Source: Nitrospirota bacterium | GTDB taxonomy: Bacteria > Nitrospirota > Thermodesulfovibrionia > Thermodesulfovibrionales > Dissulfurispiraceae | Direction of reading: 5' to 3' | Assembly: GCA_013349595.1 (NCBI GenBank) | Contig: DUZI01000079.1 | Location: 1 to 8,054, forward strand | Length of the DNA: 8,054 bases | Shown: positions 6,838 to 8,054 of the stretch, one piece after another | Layout of the letters: every line of letters begins with the position of its first letter | How positions within the stretch are numbered: the stretch's first letter is position 1 | Program-made: the position numbers and the translations under genes | Notes under the pieces: model-generated | Seen by the model: only the letters and a program-made list of their open reading frames with translations | Databases searched by the model: none | What the model was told of the DNA's origin: nothing

Positions 6838-7021
6838 ATAGCGATAGGAAGGGCTGTTTCAGGCTTTTTATAATCGACAAATTTTACTGCTTTATTCATT
6901 ATAACGCAATGCCTTATGACAAAGCCCAAGGAACTTTTTTTATAAGGTGTCGTATAAAAATTCCCTTCCTATCTTACTTGCTGATTTTATTAAGCTTTTT
7001 AGTTCTATCGCCGATTTTGGG
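6838..7021. mobile_element. Structured MITE-like repeat element, copy 2
   Basis: Second full copy of the interspersed element. The left limit is 6838 if bounded by the 12-bp direct repeats, or 6832 if aligned to the CC start of the other copies. The left arm GATAGGAAGGG (6843-6853) pairs perfectly with CCCTTCCTATC (6963-6973), and GCGATAG (6841-6847) could instead pair with CTATCGC near the right end. The segment 6865-6879 pairs with 6948-6960, and CCTTAT (6912-6917) with ATAAGG (6942-6947). Relative to copy 1 it lacks 9-10 bases before the right arm and about 7 in the AT-rich part of the left half. It sits nine bases past the pdxJ stop codon and about 80 bp before the TPR gene, so it separates two minus-strand transcription units. 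It has no coding frame. Confidence 0.82.
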
Positions 7022-7033
7022 ACTTCACCTCAA
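7022..7033. repeat. Direct repeat / candidate target-site duplication, right of copy 2
   Basis: Second copy of ACTTCACCTCAA, immediately after the terminal GGG of element copy 2. It covers the pdxJ stop codon (TGA on the minus strand at 7030-7032). This shows that the insertion fell just beyond the coding sequence and left PdxJ intact. Confidence 0.75.
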
Positions 7034-7743
7034 GAGAATTTTATTAATGATTTCATATCCCTTACGGCCTTTTCAATACCAATAAGGACAGCTCTTGAGA
7101 TAATACTATGACCAATATATAAACCCCTTATACCTGGTATGGATGCAATCCTTGACACATTGAAATAGTTAAGTCCATGTCCTGCGTTTGCAAGCATACC
7201 AATCTTTCCTGCCTCTTCTACTGCCTTGATAATATTTATCAATGCCTGTTCTTGTTCTTTACCTCTTGAATCAGCATAAAAACCTGTATGAAATTCAACC
7301 ATATCAAAGCCAATTTCCTTTGCTATGTTTAAATCTTCTATTACTGGATTAATAAAAACACTTACAACAAGTCCCTTATTTTTTAGTTTTTTTACGAAAT
7401 CACATAGATAGTCCCTTTTGAATGATAAATCCATGCCTCCTTCTGTGGTGAGTTCTAATCTCTTCTCAGGTACAATAGTTATCAAATCAGGATTAGTCTT
7501 TAGTGCAATTTGGAGCATTTCCTCTGTTGAAGCCATCTCAAGATTAAGTTCGCACCTGACAATTTCTCTTAGAAGGGCTAAATCTCTATCATTTACGTGT
7601 CTTCTATCTTCCCTAAGATGAAGGGTAATCCCATCAGCACCGCCCAAAATTGCTAGGGTAGCAGACATTACAGGGTCAGGTTCATTACCTTTTCTTGCCT
7701 CTCTTAGTGTGGCTGTGTGGTCTATATTTACACTTAATAGCAT
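7030..7743 (-). CDS. pdxJ: Pyridoxine 5'-phosphate synthase PdxJ
   Basis: Condenses 1-deoxy-D-xylulose 5-phosphate with 3-amino-2-oxopropyl phosphate to form pyridoxine 5'-phosphate, the last ring-forming step of DXP-dependent vitamin B6 synthesis; a cytoplasmic TIM barrel. The 237 residues match the usual family length of about 240. Conserved features run throughout: SVNIDHTATLREARKG (4-19), ITLHLREDRRHVNDRD (39-54) with His42, Arg44 and His49, LNLEMA with Glu69, TIVPEKRLELTTEGG (89-103), MVEFHTGFYAD (148-158) with Glu150, NAGHGLNYFNV (186-196) with His189, and LYIGHSIISRAV (208-219). The ATG gives the normal N-terminus, although the nearest AAGGA is about 17-18 bases upstream, so ribosome binding is weak or unusual. 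The gene begins 26 bp after tRNA-Glu and is probably cotranscribed with both tRNAs. Its stop codon lies inside the direct repeat flanking element copy 2. Confidence 0.97.
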   Translation of the reverse strand: MLLSVNIDHTATLREARKGNEPDPVMSATLAILGGADGITLHLREDRRHVNDRDLALLREIVRCELNLEMASTEEMLQIALKTNPDLITIVPEKRLELTTEGGMDLSFKRDYLCDFVKKLKNKGLVVSVFINPVIEDLNIAKEIGFDMVEFHTGFYADSRGKEQEQALINIIKAVEEAGKIGMLANAGHGLNYFNVSRIASIPGIRGLYIGHSIISRAVLIGIEKAVRDMKSLIKFS

Positions 7744-7769
7744 CGTTATATGATTTGAAATCCTTTTTA

Positions 7770-7845
7770 TGGCGCTCCCAACGGGATTCGAACCCGTGTT
7801 TTAGCCTTGAGAGGGCTGCGTCCTAGGCCCCTAGACGATGGGAGC
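7770..7845 (-). tRNA. tRNA-Glu (anticodon CTC)
   Basis: A 76-nt tRNA including an encoded CCA. The acceptor stem GCTCCCA pairs with TGGGAGC, with discriminator G. The D arm contains GTCT...GGAC. The anticodon loop CTCTCAA gives CTC, reading GAG. The T arm is ACGGG-TTCGAAT-CCCGT. The anticodon stem CAGCC/GGCTA has a C-A mismatch at pair 27-43, leaving four Watson-Crick pairs. It lies two bases after tRNA-Gln and 26 bases before pdxJ. Confidence 0.96.
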
Positions 7846-7847
7846 AT

Positions 7848-7921
7848 TGGCTGGGGAGAGAGGATTCGAACCCCTATAAACAGATCCAGAGTCTGTCGTC
7901 CTGCCGTTGGACGACTCCCCA
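7848..7921 (-). tRNA. tRNA-Gln (anticodon CTG)
   Basis: A 74-nt tRNA with encoded CCA. The acceptor stem TGGGGAG pairs with CTCCCCA, including the T1-A72 pair typical of bacterial tRNA-Gln, and the discriminator is G. The D arm is GTCC...GGAC. The anticodon stem ACAGA/TCTGT encloses loop CTCTGGA, anticodon CTG, reading CAG. The T arm is AGGGG-TTCGAAT-CCTCT with one G-T pair. It is first in the tRNA-tRNA-pdxJ unit. Confidence 0.96.
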
Positions 7922-7934
7922 AAAAGGAATCAAC

Positions 7935-7963
7935 ATTCTATCAAAAAAAGGTGTAATATTCAA
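7935..7963 (-). promoter_or_regulatory. Sigma70-type promoter of the tRNA-Gln/tRNA-Glu/pdxJ unit
   Basis: On the minus strand a -35 box TTGAAT (7958-7963) and a -10 box TAGAAT (7935-7940, five of six to TATAAT) are separated by exactly 17 bases. The expected start of transcription is near 7928, about 7 nt before the mature 5' end of tRNA-Gln at 7921. No other promoter of this quality is seen before pdxJ. Element copy 3 begins only eight bases upstream of the -35 box. Confidence 0.72.
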
Positions 7964-7971
7964 GCTAAAAA

Positions 7972-8054
7972 CCCAAAAATAGCGATAGAAAGGGCTGTTT
8001 CGGAATTTTTATAATCGATGATTTCATTTTAATTTTGCTTTATTCCTTATAATG
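7972..8054. mobile_element. Structured MITE-like repeat element, copy 3 (cut by window edge)
   Basis: Left part of a third copy. It starts CCCAAAAATAGCGATAGAA (7972-7990), the least degraded left end in the window. This matches the inverse of the right end of copies 1 and 2 at 16 of 19 positions (CCCAAAA, three mismatches, GCGATAGAA), so the element has true terminal inverted repeats. It then follows the copy 1 sequence (AAAGGGCTGTTTC, TTTTTATAATCGA, AATTTTGCTTTATTC, TTATAATG) until the window ends. The left arm reads GATAGAAAGGG, where copy 2 has GATAGGAAGGG. It lies immediately upstream of the tRNA-pdxJ promoter, in the same orientation as the other copies. Confidence 0.78.

Noticed and set aside
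6898..6926. Outward minus-strand promoter inside element copy 2 (TATAAT on the minus strand at 6898-6903)
   Set aside because: The -10 word is good, but no -35 match lies at 16-18 bases; the nearest TTGTCA is about 13 bases away. The word also falls in an AT-rich near-palindrome, so I do not call it.

Overview
The window is AT-rich bacterial DNA (roughly one-third G+C by eye). It is probably from a Gram-negative or deep-branching lineage that makes pyridoxal phosphate by the DXP-dependent route, because it carries pdxJ; most Firmicutes and Actinobacteria use PdxST instead. I cannot name the species. The only plus-strand gene is a LysR-type regulator cut by the left edge. All other genes lie on the minus strand and are best read from right to left. 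Layout from right to left: (1) a short repeat-element copy cut by the right edge (copy 3); (2) a clear sigma70-type promoter; (3) tRNA-Gln(CTG), tRNA-Glu(CTC) and pdxJ, tightly packed as one likely transcription unit; (4) a second full copy of the repeat element (copy 2), lying just after the pdxJ stop codon and flanked by a 12-bp direct repeat; (5) a three-gene protein-glycosylation block: a small TPR protein, a 1019-residue protein with three GT2-type segments plus TPR repeats, and a TPR/GT41 (SPINDLY/OGT-like) glycosyltransferase; (6) a gene-free convergent region of about 600 bp holding the first full repeat-element copy (copy 1) and an imperfect inverted/direct repeat patch; (7) the LysR gene. 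The glycosylation genes probably act together. The GT41 enzyme would put a sugar on Ser/Thr of a protein acceptor. The multi-domain GT2 protein could extend or branch that sugar, and the TPR modules present in all three proteins could hold acceptors or each other. No acceptor gene and no sugar-nucleotide biosynthesis gene is in the window. The main unexplained feature is a structured interspersed repeat family of about 190-210 bp, with three copies in 8 kb, all in one orientation. It has imperfect terminal inverted repeats beginning CCCAAAA, probable target-site duplications at two copies, and several conserved internal stems. Its copies lie exactly at the operon boundaries, bracketing the tRNA-pdxJ unit and the glycosylation block. 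It looks like a miniature non-autonomous mobile element that may also act as a structured RNA or transcription punctuation.
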